Shown: piece by piece, positions 49,077 to 56,775 of the stretch | Layout: each line of letters starts with the position of its first letter | Position numbering within the stretch: position 1 is the stretch's first letter | NCBI RefSeq assembly: GCF_019929665.1 | Contig: NZ_JAHZPZ010000002.1 | Span: 186,001 to 250,000, forward strand | Reading direction: 5' to 3' | DNA from: Streptococcus infantis | GTDB taxonomy: Bacteria; Bacillota; Bacilli; Lactobacillales; Streptococcaceae | DNA: 64,000 nucleotides | Notes under the pieces: generated by a model | Databases searched by the model: none | What the model was told of the DNA's origin: nothing | The model's input: only the letters and a program-made list of their open reading frames with translations | Position numbers and translations under genes: made by a program

Positions 49077-49886
49077 ATGAAAAAATTATTCTTATTATTA
49101 GCCATTAGTCCCTTGTTGGTGGCCTGTGGGCAATCTAAACAGGATAGTGCTTCAACTTCTACTACTAGCCCTAAAACCATTGTCGTAGCAACTGCTGGAG
49201 ACATCCCTCCTTTTGATTTTGAAAAAGATGGTAATTTGACTGGATATGATGTTGAAGTTTTAAAAGCGGTCGATGAAAAACTAGATCAATACAAGATTGA
49301 ATTTCAAAAAACAGCTTGGGAGAGTATCTTCCCTGGAGTTGATGCTGGCCGTTACCAAGCTGCTGCCAACAACTTGAGCTACACCAAAGAGAGAGCCGAC
49401 AAATACCTCTACTCACTCCCAATCGCAAAAAATCCTTTGGTTCTCGTGAGCAGAAAAGACAAGGCTCTTACCTCTCTTCAAGACATCGCTGGTAAAACTA
49501 CTCAGGATGACACTGGAACTTCTACTGCCAAGGTTGTTACAGACTGGAATCAAAGCCACTCCGACAATCCTGCTACCATCCAATATTCTGGCGAAGATGT
49601 GGCTAAGCGTCTGACTGACCTCGCCAACGGTGAATTTGATTTCCTAATCTTTGATAAAATCTCTGTTCAAAAAATTATCCAAGACCGTGGCTTAGACTTG
49701 AACGTAGTCGACTTGGAAAACAATGACAATCCAAACAACTACATCATCTTCTCAAGCGACCAAAAAGAATTTAAAGAACAATTTGACAAGGTTCTCAAAG
49801 AACTCTACCAAGATGGAACCCTTGAAAAACTCAGCAAAACCTATCTCGGTGGTTCTTACCTACCAGATCAAAGCGAACTGAAATAA
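49077..49886 (+). CDS. Amino acid ABC transporter substrate-binding lipoprotein
   Basis: This 269-aa protein has a signal peptide with lipobox LVAC (Cys 17), a Ser/Thr linker, and a SBP_bac_3 domain: GDIPPFDFEKDGNLTGYDVE near residue 40, the ligand Arg and Asp region YTKERADKYLYS near 102, and QDDTGTSTAK near 145. The family includes cystine and polar amino acid binders. No permease or ATPase gene is adjacent, so it would use components encoded elsewhere. AAAGGAG precedes the ATG, and a terminator follows. Confidence 0.9.
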   Translation: MKKLFLLLAISPLLVACGQSKQDSASTSTTSPKTIVVATAGDIPPFDFEKDGNLTGYDVEVLKAVDEKLDQYKIEFQKTAWESIFPGVDAGRYQAAANNLSYTKERADKYLYSLPIAKNPLVLVSRKDKALTSLQDIAGKTTQDDTGTSTAKVVTDWNQSHSDNPATIQYSGEDVAKRLTDLANGEFDFLIFDKISVQKIIQDRGLDLNVVDLENNDNPNNYIIFSSDQKEFKEQFDKVLKELYQDGTLEKLSKTYLGGSYLPDQSELK

Positions 49887-49905
49887 AAAAGCATCCAATA
49901 AAAAC

Positions 49906-49930
49906 AAGCTCTCGTATAGAGGGCTTTTTG
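49906..49930 (+). terminator. Terminator after the amino-acid binding lipoprotein gene
   Basis: AAGCTCTC pairs with GAGGGCTT around a short loop, followed by TTTTTGC on the plus strand, 20 nt after the stop. Confidence 0.8.
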
Positions 49931-49936
49931 CATACA

Positions 49937-49960
49937 AAAAAAGCCATCCTTGCGGATGAC
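49937..49960 (-). terminator. Minus-strand terminator below the 50.1-50.4 kb ORF
   Basis: Read on the minus strand, AAAGTCATCC-GCAA-GGATGGCTTT is followed by a T-run: a convincing intrinsic terminator for transcripts coming from the 50.1-50.4 kb ORF or from the orphan repeat. Confidence 0.75.
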
Positions 49961-49967
49961 TTTCTAG

Positions 49968-49986
49968 CAACCGAATCGGTGCTTAG
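49968..49986 (+). other. Short match to a tracrRNA 3' hairpin
   Basis: ACCGAATCGGTGCTT (49970-49984) equals the core of the last hairpin of streptococcal type II-A tracrRNAs (CACCGAxTCGGTGCTT). It lies 12 nt left of the orphan CRISPR repeat and has no anti-repeat before it. It may be a fragment of a second tracrRNA copy joined to the array end by deletion, or chance, since it is only 15 nt and partly palindromic. Confidence 0.4.
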
Positions 49987-49998
49987 TTGTATTATTCA

Positions 49999-50034
49999 TT
50001 TTTGGGACCATTCGAAACAACAAAGCTCTAAAAC
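49999..50034 (-). CRISPR. Orphan type II-A CRISPR repeat (single copy)
   Basis: The 36 bases, read on the plus strand, match the reverse complement of the S. mutans / S. thermophilus CRISPR3 repeat at 33 of 36 positions (core GACCATTCGAAACAACA, then GCTCTAAAAC; differences at positions 1, 8 and 25). The change at position 8 agrees with the S. pyogenes repeat. The GCTCTAAAAC end belongs to the repeat, not to a tracrRNA. No second repeat lies about 66 nt away on either side, so this is a remnant with no array. The repeat comparison is from memory. Confidence 0.8.
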
Positions 50035-50109
50035 TATGAAACATTGATACTATCAACCTACACATCTCATTTAGACAGCTTTCCTTATCTTTTTTTGCAT
50101 TCTTCAAAA

Positions 50110-50397
50110 CTATATCTTGTACAAATTATTTAATCTTTCTAACTCTAATACATTCATACATACTTCTACTCCAGTAACTACCCCCTTACTATAAATAATT
50201 CCACAAGAAAACACAATCCTCTTCTCACTCAAAATATTTGACAATATTACAAATGATTCCAAAACATAATCCTCTATAGTAATAAAACAATTATTTTCAT
50301 CTTTAAAAAACTCTATAAATCCAATATCCTTACACCTATCACGAAAATGAAACCTAAGTGATTTTAAAAAATAATCAAAAAACACATCACTATCCAT
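50110..50397 (-). CDS. Hypothetical protein of about 95 aa inside the CRISPR remnant
   Basis: I do not recognise this protein. The frame opens at 50412, but AAAGG stands 6 nt before the ATG at 50397 (MDSDVFFDYF), which I prefer. It is a very AT-rich gene. The protein is soluble, with alternating hydrophobic stretches (FITIEDYVLESFVIL, RIVFSCGIIYSKG) suggesting an alpha/beta fold, and three Cys. It is not similar to Cas9, Cas1, Cas2 or Csn2 as far as I can judge by reading. It takes the place of the cas genes between the orphan repeat and the tracrRNA remnant, and has a minus-strand terminator after it. Confidence 0.55.
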   Translation of the reverse strand: MDSDVFFDYFLKSLRFHFRDRCKDIGFIEFFKDENNCFITIEDYVLESFVILSNILSEKRIVFSCGIIYSKGVVTGVEVCMNVLELERLNNLYKI

Positions 50398-50428
50398 AGA
50401 AATCCCTTTCATTTTTAAAATATTCTAA

Positions 50429-50552
50429 TATAATCATACAAAAAATAAATTTTGGAAACATCCGAAACAACACAGTCAAAAGATTTTCTTTTAAGTTAAA
50501 TATGGTTATCCATAATCAGTAACGCGCGACACTTATTCGGTGCTTTTTTTAT
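50429..50552 (+). ncRNA. Degenerate type II-A tracrRNA remnant
   Basis: TATAAT (50429-50434) is followed 16 nt later by TTTGGAAACATCCGAAACAACACAG (50451-50475 by position), which agrees with known streptococcal anti-repeats at 23 of 25 bases. After a 17-nt insertion that can fold on itself (AAAAGA-TTT-TCTTTT) comes AAGTTAAA, a nexus-like GGTTATCC, then GCGCGACACTTATTCGGTGC and a T-run (50533-50552), closely like the end of the S. mutans tracrRNA. The insertion and the weakened nexus and last hairpin suggest loss of function. The remaining gap to 50679 shows only AT-rich sequence. Confidence 0.7.
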
Positions 50553-50679
50553 TTTATTATCCTAATTTATTGTACTCCTAATTTGATAAATAAACAAATA
50601 ATATTGTAGCGTTTTCATAATTGTCATTAAAAACAATTTCTTAAATTATTTAACTTGTGTTTAAGTACTAATCTAAAAT

Positions 50680-50708
50680 ACCCCTAACACTTCTCCGTGC
50701 TAGGGGTT
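50680..50708 (-). terminator. Terminator after the TDT transporter gene
   Basis: ACCCCTA and TAGGGGT pair (with a small inner GCAC/GTGC-like stem), and the minus strand continues ATTTTAG, close to the stop of the transporter. Confidence 0.75.
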
Positions 50709-50711
50709 CTT

Positions 50712-51608
50712 TTAGTTCCTTAAATATCGTATATACTCTACTAATACGTAGATGAGGATTGTTAAACAAATGATAATCTCTAACCAAACGAGGAGGTTGA
50801 GGACTGGAAAATGCAGAATGCCTTGGGACATTTTCAATGAAGTTGCTGTGATGATGGTTGGAAAGGTTAGGGCTGAGAAGGCTGGTTGGAAACCTTGTTT
50901 TAAAATCCTTGGCAAGCGACTAAGGACAAAGAAAAAGAAGCTCTGTGATGCAAGGATCATAACTAGTAAAATCCAACTAGGAAGACTGTATCCTCCTACT
51001 CTCACTAATGCTGCCAAAAGAAGAGAAAATGGAGCACAATAGATTCCTTCTTGCCCCAGCAAAGCGATCGGCAACGGATTTTTCCTTAAATCTTGATAAA
51101 TTAGAGGGTAAAGGATAAGGGTTAAGATAAAACCAAAAATCCAAGCTCCATAGGCAATCCCAACAATGCCCACCACGGGGTAGGTCAAACTTGCTACTGC
51201 TATTCCTACATAAAGAACCGTCCAAGTTGGTGTTGCGCTCGTCCTTGGTTTAGCTTGCACGTAATTGATAGTGAAGTAGATAATCAAGCCTACATCCAAT
51301 AGAAAAGCAAACCACCAGAGAATCTGTGCAACAATGCTCAAGCTCATAGGTAACGTTCGCAGCAAATAAGTCGATAAAATCATCCCTGCCATGGGAAAGG
51401 TTGCCATTCCTGACAAAACAGGGGCTTTCTTTAATTCTTGCTTACTTTCATGCCAGTTATTGAGGTGGCTCACCAAAAAATAAAACCACAAAATCAAGCC
51501 TGACAAACTAAAGATGTGTGATAAAAGCGGTAAAATATCCAAGATGAGATTTCCTGCTCCAGCCAATCCCAATAAGCAACCTGAAAAGGCTAAGGGGAGT
51601 TTTTTCAT
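50712..51608 (-). CDS. TDT family transporter (TehA/SLAC1-like)
   Basis: This 298-aa protein has ten predicted membrane helices and belongs to the tellurite-resistance/dicarboxylate (TDT) family: FSGCLLGLAGAGNLI at the first helix and GMATFPMAGMILSTYLLR near residue 68 are typical. Relatives act as anion channels or C4-dicarboxylate, sulfite or tellurite transporters; the substrate here is unknown. It is a single minus-strand gene with GGAGG before the ATG. Confidence 0.85.
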   Translation of the reverse strand: MKKLPLAFSGCLLGLAGAGNLILDILPLLSHIFSLSGLILWFYFLVSHLNNWHESKQELKKAPVLSGMATFPMAGMILSTYLLRTLPMSLSIVAQILWWFAFLLDVGLIIYFTINYVQAKPRTSATPTWTVLYVGIAVASLTYPVVGIVGIAYGAWIFGFILTLILYPLIYQDLRKNPLPIALLGQEGIYCAPFSLLLAALVRVGGYSLPSWILLVMILASQSFFFFVLSRLPRILKQGFQPAFSALTFPTIITATSLKMSQGILHFPVLNLLVWLEIIICLTILIYVLVEYIRYLRN

Positions 51609-51749
51609 ACCAACCTCCGAAAATGACGTTACTATCAGTATAGCATAAATAAAGCTCAGTTAGACAAGCCTTCATCAATTTTTTTGGCTATAAAACGATT
51701 GTCCCCTTTTAAAATACTCACTAACAATAATAATTAAAATAAATTTAGC

Positions 51750-51783
51750 AAAAGAGTACCTATCACTTGATAGGTACTCTTTT
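51750..51783 (-). terminator. Terminator after mutS2
   Basis: AAAAGAGTACCTATCA-CT-TGATAGGTACTCTTTT is a perfect 16-bp stem just beyond the mutS2 stop. The rest of 51609-51805 holds the transporter promoter region and nothing else. Confidence 0.92.
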
Positions 51784-51805
51784 CACATTTCATTCTATAG
51801 CTTGG

Positions 51806-54142
51806 TTAGCCTTTAAAGGTAACGATTGTTGCACCACTTCCACCTGCATTTTGCGGCGCATAACCAAAGCTCTTGACCTGCTTGTTTCTTTGAAGGTATT
51901 TGGTTACTCCTTCACGGATGACTCCTGTACCGATACCATGGATGATGTCCACTTGAGCCATGTTGTTGAGTAGGGCTTGGTCGATAAAGGCATCCAAGGC
52001 TTCCATAGCTTCCTCGTAACGTTTGCCACGAAGGTCAAGTCGAGCCTGTGGACCTTTACCACCTGCCCGTTTGACAACGTTGACTTGTTTTTTCTTGACT
52101 GGTGCTTCTTGCTGAGCCTGAACCAAGTCAAACTCTTTTTCTTCAAGCGTCATCTTAATTAAGCCAACTTGAGCTTCCCAACGGCCATCCTTGAGTTGGT
52201 TGGTCAAGGTACCTCGTTGACCATAACTTAAAACGATGATATCATCCCCAACTTTTGGAGCTCGTTTTTTCTTAGCCTTTTGGAGGACCTTATTTTTAGA
52301 AAGATCAACTTTTTCAGGTGCTAATTTTTTGAGCTGAGCCTTGGCTTCGATAATTTCATGTGGTTTTAGTTGAGATTTGCTGTGGAGATTTTTTAGAATA
52401 TCATCACTCTCAGCTAGTGCTAAATCAACTATTTCAGCAGCTTGCTCACGCGCCTTATTGAGTTCTGTTTCCTTCTCACGATTGAGCTCGTTGTATAGTT
52501 TTTTAAGGGCACGGTTCATCTTGAGGTTTTCTTGCTCGACCTGGCGAATATTCTCAAGACGTTTACGGCTTTCAAGCGTCTGCTCTTCCAATTGCTCAAT
52601 AATACGATTGACATCATTGTCTTGGTTAATCTGCTTGCTAGCGTCACCTACGATGACATCTGACAAGCCGAGACGTTTAGCAATCTCAAAGGCATTACTT
52701 CGACCAGGTACTCCTTGCATAAAGCGATAGGTTGGGCGCAAGCTAGCTGTATCAAACTCCATGCTGGCATTCTGAACATAAGCCGTTTCAATCCCATAGG
52801 CCTTGAGTTCAGGATAGTGAGTGGTTGCCATAGTCTTGACCTGACGTAAACGCAAGTCCTCTAAGATTGACATGGCAAGGGCTGCACCTTCTTGGGGGTC
52901 TGTTCCTGCTCCAAGCTCATCTAGTAACAAGAGCGAGTTTTGATTGACCTTGCCAAGAATATCTACGATATTAGTCATGTGACTAGAGAAGGTTGACAGA
53001 CTTTGTTCGATGGATTGTTCATCACCGATATCCGCAAAGACCTCCTCGAAAATCCCCACACGACTTCCCTTATCGGCCAAAATCGGCAAACCTGACTGGG
53101 CCATCAATTGCGTCAAACCTAAGGTTTTGAGCATAATGGTCTTACCACCCGTATTGGGACCAGTGATAACGATGGCTGTTAAATCCTTACCAAAGTGCAC
53201 ATCATTAGCAACAGCATTTTGCACCAAGGGATGACGAACATGAAGGAGTTGAATCTCCTGCCCTTCAGAAACTTGAGGAACCACTGCTCCTGTCTCTTGG
53301 ATAAAGCGGACCTTAGCCCGAATCAAGTCTAAATGCCCAATAATCCAGGCATCATTGGCAATTTCAGCCGCGTGAGGTCTTACTCGTTCAGAGAGTTCTT
53401 GCAGGATACGCATCATCTCATAGCGTTCATCTGCACGAAGACTAGCAATTTCCTCACTCAGCTTGACCACTTCACGCGGTTCGATATAGACAGTATTACC
53501 ACTGGCAGAAATATCATGTACCACACCAGCAATCTTATTACGATAGGTGTTTTTGACAGGAAGAACCTGACGACCATTTCGACTAGCGATGATGCCTTCA
53601 GTCAACATCTGAGCCTTTTGTTTGAGAAGTTCTTGCAAGACATCACGAACTTGACTTTCACTATCATGGATTTTACGACGGATTCGTGTTAGTTCTTCAC
53701 TAGCAAAATTCTCAATAAATCCAGCTTCGTTGATAGCTTGGAGATTTCCCTGTAAATGTGGGAAATCATGAAGTTTCTCAAACCAGTTAGCCAGGTGATC
53801 CAAGCGTACATTTTCAAGATTGTCATAGAAATTTTTCAGTTCACGGCTGGCAAATATGACACGTTTGAGTAGAAGAAATTCCTCGATGTTGAGATCAGCA
53901 CCCATCTCCAAGCGTTTGCAGGTAGCCGCAATATCTTTTGTCCCCGAAATGCTGAAATGAGGATGCTCAACAAAGAGTTCCTGCATCTCCTTCATTTCTG
54001 CAAAGGCCTGTCTAATTTTATCAGCTTTATCTGTTGGGACTAGCTCTTTTAACTGTTCTAGTCCTTGTTCCGTCAAAAGATGAGGTTCAAATAAAGCCTT
54101 GACCTTGTTAAATTCTAACGTTTCTAGTATTTTTGTATTCAT
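51806..54142 (-). CDS. mutS2: Endonuclease MutS2 / ribosome-collision factor RqcU
   Basis: This 778-aa MutS2 has no MutS mismatch-recognition domains. It has a core/lever coiled coil (about 1-290), an ATPase domain with Walker [10 protein letters not shown] near 330 and [11 protein letters not shown] near 405, a second coiled coil (about 515-620), and a C-terminal KOW and Smr nuclease domain with [10 protein letters not shown] near 705 and [11 protein letters not shown] near 740. It acts in recombination control and, in B. subtilis, splits collided ribosomes. Confidence 0.96.
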   Translation of the reverse strand: MNTKILETLEFNKVKALFEPHLLTEQGLEQLKELVPTDKADKIRQAFAEMKEMQELFVEHPHFSISGTKDIAATCKRLEMGADLNIEEFLLLKRVIFASRELKNFYDNLENVRLDHLANWFEKLHDFPHLQGNLQAINEAGFIENFASEELTRIRRKIHDSESQVRDVLQELLKQKAQMLTEGIIASRNGRQVLPVKNTYRNKIAGVVHDISASGNTVYIEPREVVKLSEEIASLRADERYEMMRILQELSERVRPHAAEIANDAWIIGHLDLIRAKVRFIQETGAVVPQVSEGQEIQLLHVRHPLVQNAVANDVHFGKDLTAIVITGPNTGGKTIMLKTLGLTQLMAQSGLPILADKGSRVGIFEEVFADIGDEQSIEQSLSTFSSHMTNIVDILGKVNQNSLLLLDELGAGTDPQEGAALAMSILEDLRLRQVKTMATTHYPELKAYGIETAYVQNASMEFDTASLRPTYRFMQGVPGRSNAFEIAKRLGLSDVIVGDASKQINQDNDVNRIIEQLEEQTLESRKRLENIRQVEQENLKMNRALKKLYNELNREKETELNKAREQAAEIVDLALAESDDILKNLHSKSQLKPHEIIEAKAQLKKLAPEKVDLSKNKVLQKAKKKRAPKVGDDIIVLSYGQRGTLTNQLKDGRWEAQVGLIKMTLEEKEFDLVQAQQEAPVKKKQVNVVKRAGGKGPQARLDLRGKRYEEAMEALDAFIDQALLNNMAQVDIIHGIGTGVIREGVTKYLQRNKQVKSFGYAPQNAGGSGATIVTFKG

Positions 54143-54251
54143 CTTATTTCCTTAGTATAAAAGTTATGGCTTTTCTTATTTTCAACTCTTTAAATCAATC
54201 TCTTACTTTTCGAAATTGTAAACAAAAGGCTAGGAATAGTTCCCGCCCTTT

Positions 54252-54800
54252 TTATCCGATTAATTTAGTAACCCAAAGCTGTTTAATAAAATTAGTTGTG
54301 AATGGAATGCTTTGGATGATATGTCTAGCTACAAAGCTATTTTCAAGTGAATTTTGAACAATTTGTAATGGCACAGTCGCGAGAATCGTTAGCATCATCT
54401 GGAGGACAAACAAGGTCACACCGATTGATAGCACACCCGCACCGATACGATAGTATTTCCCATCAAGTATCTTACTTGGTACTAGGTTTAGAAAAAGACC
54501 AAGCAAACGGCCAATGCAGTAAAAAATCGTAAAGGCTAAGAGGAAGCCGACACCTGCATAAAAAACCTTATCTAATTGGAAAAGTTGATTGGATGGAAAA
54601 AAGAAAGTTCCCTGTCCTTCCTGGGGATTGGCATAAGGGATTAATAAATTGAACTTCTGCCCTAAAGCTAGGTAATATTTGCTTGCAAAATAAGCAGAGA
54701 CAATCGTTGCTACAAGATAATATGCTTGCAAAATAATTCCTCTGCGGTAGCCAATATAAAAGCTCCAAGCAAGGATTAATAAGAGTAGAATGGAAATCAT
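54252..54800 (-). CDS. CvpA family membrane protein
   Basis: This 182-aa protein has four membrane segments and the CvpA-like start SILLLLILAWSFYIGYRRGI. CvpA was first linked to colicin V production; the role in Firmicutes is unknown. It lies between zapA and mutS2 on one strand, overlapping zapA by 4 nt, a conserved arrangement (zapA-cvpA-mutS2). Confidence 0.85.
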   Translation of the reverse strand: MISILLLLILAWSFYIGYRRGIILQAYYLVATIVSAYFASKYYLALGQKFNLLIPYANPQEGQGTFFFPSNQLFQLDKVFYAGVGFLLAFTIFYCIGRLLGLFLNLVPSKILDGKYYRIGAGVLSIGVTLFVLQMMLTILATVPLQIVQNSLENSFVARHIIQSIPFTTNFIKQLWVTKLIG

Positions 54801-55099
54801 AGGGAATCCTCAATCTTACTCTGCTCTTGTTTAGCCGCAACCACTTTATAACGGAGCGATTCTAACTCTTGCTCCTTATCATCAAATTCAATCTCACGGC
54901 TGAGCTGTGTTGACAAGCAGTTAACTGCTAAGAGAATAGCTACTGTCTCATCATCAGCTCCAGGCATTTGTTCTTTGATTGCTTCATACTTTTCCGTCGC
55001 AACTTTAGCAATCTCCTCCATGAAAAGATTGTCATGTTCAGTTGTCAGCGTTAATGTTTTTTTCCCAAATGTAAACTTGAATCGATTTAAATTTGCCAT
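54797..55099 (-). CDS. zapA: Cell division protein ZapA-like
   Basis: This 100-aa protein has an N-terminal ZapA fold (FKFTFGKKTLTL, then LFMEEIAKVATEKYEAIKEQ near residue 28) and a C-terminal coiled coil (about 65-100). ZapA bundles FtsZ filaments at the division site. A GTG at 55108 opens the frame, but GAGG is spaced for the ATG at 55099 (MANLNRFKF). It is divergent from rnhC and heads zapA-cvpA-mutS2. Confidence 0.85.
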   Translation of the reverse strand: MANLNRFKFTFGKKTLTLTTEHDNLFMEEIAKVATEKYEAIKEQMPGADDETVAILLAVNCLSTQLSREIEFDDKEQELESLRYKVVAAKQEQSKIEDSL

Positions 55100-55148
55100 A
55101 AAATTCACCTCAAGATATTATACCAAATTTCACTTAGTTTGTCAGTTT

Positions 55149-55185
55149 TTACCAATTCTAGCGCTTTTATGGTACAATAGAGACT
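55149..55185 (+). promoter_or_regulatory. rnhC promoter giving a probable leaderless transcript
   Basis: TTACCA (55149-55154), 18 bp, and TACAAT (55173-55178) preceded by TATGG. The expected start point, 7-8 nt on, coincides with the rnhC ATG at 55186, and no ribosome site is present. Confidence 0.6.
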
Positions 55186-56067
55186 ATGGCAAGTATCACA
55201 TTAACTCCGAGTGAAAAGGAAATTCATGCTTTTGTTCAAAAGCATGAACATGCACTCACTCCTAGTAAAAATCCCTATATTCGCTACTTTTTAAAACTTC
55301 CGCAAGCTAGTGTTTCCGTCTATACATCTGGGAAAGTCCTCTTGCAAGGAGAAGCCGCTGAAAGCTATGCTAGCTTTTTTGGTTATCAAGTAGCACAAGT
55401 AGTTAGCGGGCAAAATTTCCCCTTGATTGGAACAGATGAGGTTGGAAATGGTTCTTACTTCGGTGGTCTGGCTGTAGTTGCGTCATTTGTAACTCCTGAT
55501 CAGCATGACTTTTTACGAAAACTCGGGGTTGGAGATTCTAAAACACTAACTGACCAAAAGATTCGTCAGCTTGCTACCCTTCTTAAGGAGAAGATTCAGC
55601 ATCAAGCACTCCTTCTTTCGCCAAGTAAGTATAACGAAGTCATCGGTGAGCGCTACAACGCTGTTTCTGTCAAGGTAGCTCTTCACAATCAAGCAATCTT
55701 TCTCCTCCTTCAAAAGGGAGTTGAGCCTGAAAAAATTGTTATTGACGCCTTTACCAGCTCACAAAATTATGAAAATTATCTAAAAAATGAAGCCAATCAT
55801 TTTCCTAATCCAGTCTCGCTAGAAGAAAAAGCTGAGGGCAAGTACTTGGCTGTTGCAGTTAGCTCCATCATTGCGCGTGATCTCTTCCTAGAAAATCTTG
55901 AAAACCTAGGACGAGAGCTAGGCTATCAACTTCCAAGTGGTGCTGGAGCTGCTTCTGACAAGGTAGCTAGCCAAATCCTTCAAGCATATGGAATGAAAGG
56001 GCTCGGCTTCTGTGCAAAGCTGCATTTTAAAAACACAGAAAAAGCTAAGCAACTTCTAGAAAGGTAA
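55186..56067 (+). CDS. rnhC: Ribonuclease HIII
   Basis: The 293-aa RNase HIII has an N-terminal substrate-binding (DUF3378, TBP-like) domain (about residues 1-85) and a catalytic domain with [13 protein letters not shown] near 85, GVGDSKTL near 117 and [11 protein letters not shown] near 183. These give the DEDE-type active residues. It degrades RNA in RNA-DNA hybrids. The ATG lies at the predicted transcription start with no Shine-Dalgarno sequence. lepB follows 4 nt after the stop. Confidence 0.95.
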   Translation: MASITLTPSEKEIHAFVQKHEHALTPSKNPYIRYFLKLPQASVSVYTSGKVLLQGEAAESYASFFGYQVAQVVSGQNFPLIGTDEVGNGSYFGGLAVVASFVTPDQHDFLRKLGVGDSKTLTDQKIRQLATLLKEKIQHQALLLSPSKYNEVIGERYNAVSVKVALHNQAIFLLLQKGVEPEKIVIDAFTSSQNYENYLKNEANHFPNPVSLEEKAEGKYLAVAVSSIIARDLFLENLENLGRELGYQLPSGAGAASDKVASQILQAYGMKGLGFCAKLHFKNTEKAKQLLER

Positions 56068-56071
56068 AAGT

Positions 56072-56686
56072 ATGAATTATTTTAAAATATTTTTAAAAGA
56101 GTGGGGAATTTTCTTCCTGATTATTGCATTAATAGGTCTCAGCCGTCTCTTTCTCTGGAGTAATGTTCGTGTAGAAGGACACTCTATGGACCCTACTCTA
56201 GCTGATGGAGAAATTCTCTTCGTTGTCAAACATCTCCCTATCGATCGCTTTGATATAGTTGTCGCTCATGAGGATGAAGGGAATAAAGATATCGTGAAGC
56301 GAGTCATCGGATTGCCAGGTGATACCATCCGTTATGAAAATGATAAGCTCTACATCAACAATCAAGAAACCGATGAGCCTTACCTAGCAGATTATCTCAA
56401 ACGCTTTAAAGAGGATAAACTCCAATCAACCTATACCGGAGATAGCTGGGATGGGAAAAAAGGCGAGTACTTCAGAAGTCTTGCTGAAAAAGCTGATGCC
56501 TTTACCTTAGATGTTAACTTCAATACTAGCTTCACCTTCACTGTTCCAGAGGGACAATACCTCCTACTTGGTGATGACCGTCTGGTATCTAGTGACAGTC
56601 GACATGTTGGTACTTTTAAAGCAAAAGATATCATTGGAGAGGCAAAATTCCGTTTCTGGCCACTCAAACGTATCGGAACATTTTAA
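56072..56686 (+). CDS. lepB: Signal peptidase I
   Basis: This 204-aa type I signal peptidase has one N-terminal membrane segment (about residues 8-28), the catalytic Ser in VEGHSMDPTL near 36, the catalytic Lys in KDIVKRVIGLPGD near 72-85 and GDDRLVSSDSRHVG near 168. It removes signal peptides outside the membrane. The order rnhC-lepB-recD2 is shared by streptococci. AAAGG-type AAAGGTAAAAGT precedes the start. Confidence 0.95.
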   Translation: MNYFKIFLKEWGIFFLIIALIGLSRLFLWSNVRVEGHSMDPTLADGEILFVVKHLPIDRFDIVVAHEDEGNKDIVKRVIGLPGDTIRYENDKLYINNQETDEPYLADYLKRFKEDKLQSTYTGDSWDGKKGEYFRSLAEKADAFTLDVNFNTSFTFTVPEGQYLLLGDDRLVSSDSRHVGTFKAKDIIGEAKFRFWPLKRIGTF

Positions 56687-56775
56687 GAACACTAAGAGGC
56701 CGAGAAATATAAATCTCACCCTCTTCTCATTCTATTCTGAATGATAGATTTCATTCAGGAATGTAAAGGAATTAT

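Noticed and set aside
49930..50110. A functional CRISPR array at the orphan repeat
   Set aside because: No second repeat occurs at the expected spacing of about 66 nt on either side, there is no recognisable leader, and no cas gene is present in the window.
50553..50679. Remnant of cas9 beyond the tracrRNA
   Set aside because: The interval is short, AT-rich and closed in all frames; nothing resembling a Cas9 motif could be read.
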